From contig JASPKZ010010273.1 of assembly GCA_030220185.1 (NCBI GenBank), positions 2,711,001 through 2,775,000 on the forward strand: 64,000 nt of DNA. Direction: 5' to 3'. The DNA comes from Diploptera punctata (taxonomy: Eukaryota; Arthropoda; Insecta; Blattodea; Blaberidae). A model generated the notes under the pieces. It saw nothing but the letters and a program-made list of their open reading frames with translations. It was not told the DNA's origin and searched no databases. The number at the start of each line of letters is the position of its first letter. Within the stretch, counting starts at the first letter, position 1. The position numbers were made by a program, and so were the translations under genes. Of the stretch, positions 63,101 to 64,000 are shown in pieces.

Positions 63101-63439
63101 AAAATTTAAAAATAGCGCTACCGACAATTGTAATTTCTACGCAGCGAAACTCGGTAGGTCTATTTGTTATTGAACTAAAATTAATAAGGTATTCTTCAAA
63201 TTTCAGCGAAATCGGACCATTACGAGTAGGGATTTGCCTGAAAGTAGAAATTTAAAAACACTCTAGCGACCGCCATGTTTATTTTTCGCAACGAAACTCG
63301 AGATGTATCATTTGAAAAAGAAAAAATAATATGGTTTTATATAATCAGATAAATGAGACCATTAAATATAGGAACTAACCTGAAAGGATAACTTTTAGTG
63401 GGAATATTTTCAACATTGTAGCGGCAAACAAGTCCTCTC
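63101..63439. other. No recognisable gene
   Basis: Two similar phrases (GCGAAACTCG near 63142 and AACGAAACTCGAG near 63290) suggest a decayed internal duplication. No ORF. Confidence 0.4.
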
Positions 63440-63510
63440 ACTCAGACGGTAGTATTCGATGTTTGTATTCGGGAGGTCCCGACTTCAAATCCCTAGACCG
63501 GTTTATTTAC
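63440..63510 (+). tRNA. tRNA-like SINE head, weak
   Basis: CTCAGACGGTAGTATTCGAT (A-box-like) and CCCGACTTCAAATCCCTAGA (B-box-like). The words AGTATTCG and TTCGGGAGGT recur in the head of SINE6 at 63715-63855, in opposite orientation. Confidence 0.4.
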
Positions 63511-63714
63511 TTTTTTCACTGTTGTCAAGGCAAATGCTGGATTCGAATTTCACTATGACGATCCATTTCGATCTTAGTAATCTTTTCATAGCTATTTTTA
63601 GATAGATTTTTTATTTTAAGGCCACATACCGTCAATTTATGTAATTTGTTTGTATTTTTATTTTATTCATATATTGTGAAATGGCGAATATGATAAAATG
63701 ATTCTTGGTAATTA

Positions 63715-63855
63715 AATTCCTACCTACCATTTACCTCGATGATTGAGGAAAACCAGGGAGAAACCTCAATCAGGTTGGTTAGTACCGGGATCTGAACCAA
63801 GAACCTCCCGAATACTAGTCCCAAAAGGTACCGCTTTAACCAACTCGCTCGGTTC
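63715..63855 (-). mobile_element. SINE6, tRNA-headed, minus strand, partial
   Basis: The minus strand reads CCGAGCGAGTTGGTTAAAGC (A box) and TCTTGGTTCAGATCCCGGTA (B box), then GATTGAGGTTTCTCCCTGG and TTTTCCTCAATCATCGAGG. Body truncated near 63715. Confidence 0.7.
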
Positions 63856-64000
63856 ATAACTGATTTAAAATTAACATTCAATGAATTTACAGAAAAAACA
63901 TAAATGCAAGTAAAGTCTACCCAATCTTTACGAATTTTTTTTTACTTTTTCAAAAAATATATAGGGCCTATGCATTTAATTCCTATGACTTTTCAATTAT

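Overview
The window looks like intergenic DNA from a large, repeat-rich arthropod genome, most likely an insect. It is AT-rich, with no operons, no bacterial-type genes and no long intact open reading frame. Nearly every recognisable stretch is a decayed mobile element: LINE fragments, tRNA-headed SINEs, foldback elements, and Tigger/pogo, Tc1 and Penelope remnants. The SINE and LINE families resemble repeats I associate with cockroaches and termites (Blattodea). That placement is recollection and was not searched. Two insertions of mitochondrial DNA use TGA as Trp and ATA as Met, as in the invertebrate mitochondrial code.

Layout. 0-6 kb: minus-strand LINE copies (families A, F, D), one carrying a TTAA-flanked insert, then a plus-strand LINE D 3' end with a SINE directly behind it. 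6-13 kb: SINEs, an inverted dimer carrying two tRNA-like genes (about 8.94-9.59 kb), more LINE F, and the first copy of a composite tRNA-Tyr-like plus foldback element (11.3-12.2 kb). 13-19 kb: LINE F, SINE3, and the longest LINE (family C, 15.3-18.7 kb), which is split by a 1.2-kb Tigger/pogo element. 19.7-23.6 kb: a large foldback element with a LINE inside it, flanking duplicated DNA, a hairpin element, and a LINE A copy split by a 672-bp tRNA-bearing insert. 24-30 kb: further foldback and hairpin elements, LINE C, and the second composite element nested in a hairpin element. 31-40 kb: LINEs, a 132-bp-arm palindrome, a SINE, Tc1 and Penelope fragments, the third composite element, and a LINE endonuclease domain with a tandemly repeated upstream region. 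40-64 kb: scattered LINE and SINE copies, two nuclear mitochondrial insertions (45.85 and 49.33 kb), several inverted-repeat elements and many AAT/ATT microsatellites.

No host gene could be supported. What the elements record is a history of nested insertion. Target-site duplications are visible for several copies: 12-15 bp for SINEs, 12 bp for a LINE, 13 bp for the tRNA-bearing insert, TTAA for one element, and apparently GA/TC for a hairpin element. The candidates most likely to be undescribed are the tRNA-bearing repeat units that occur as tandem or inverted dimers, and the composite tRNA-Tyr-like plus foldback element present in three copies. LINE family letters A-F and SINE numbers used here are local labels, not database names.
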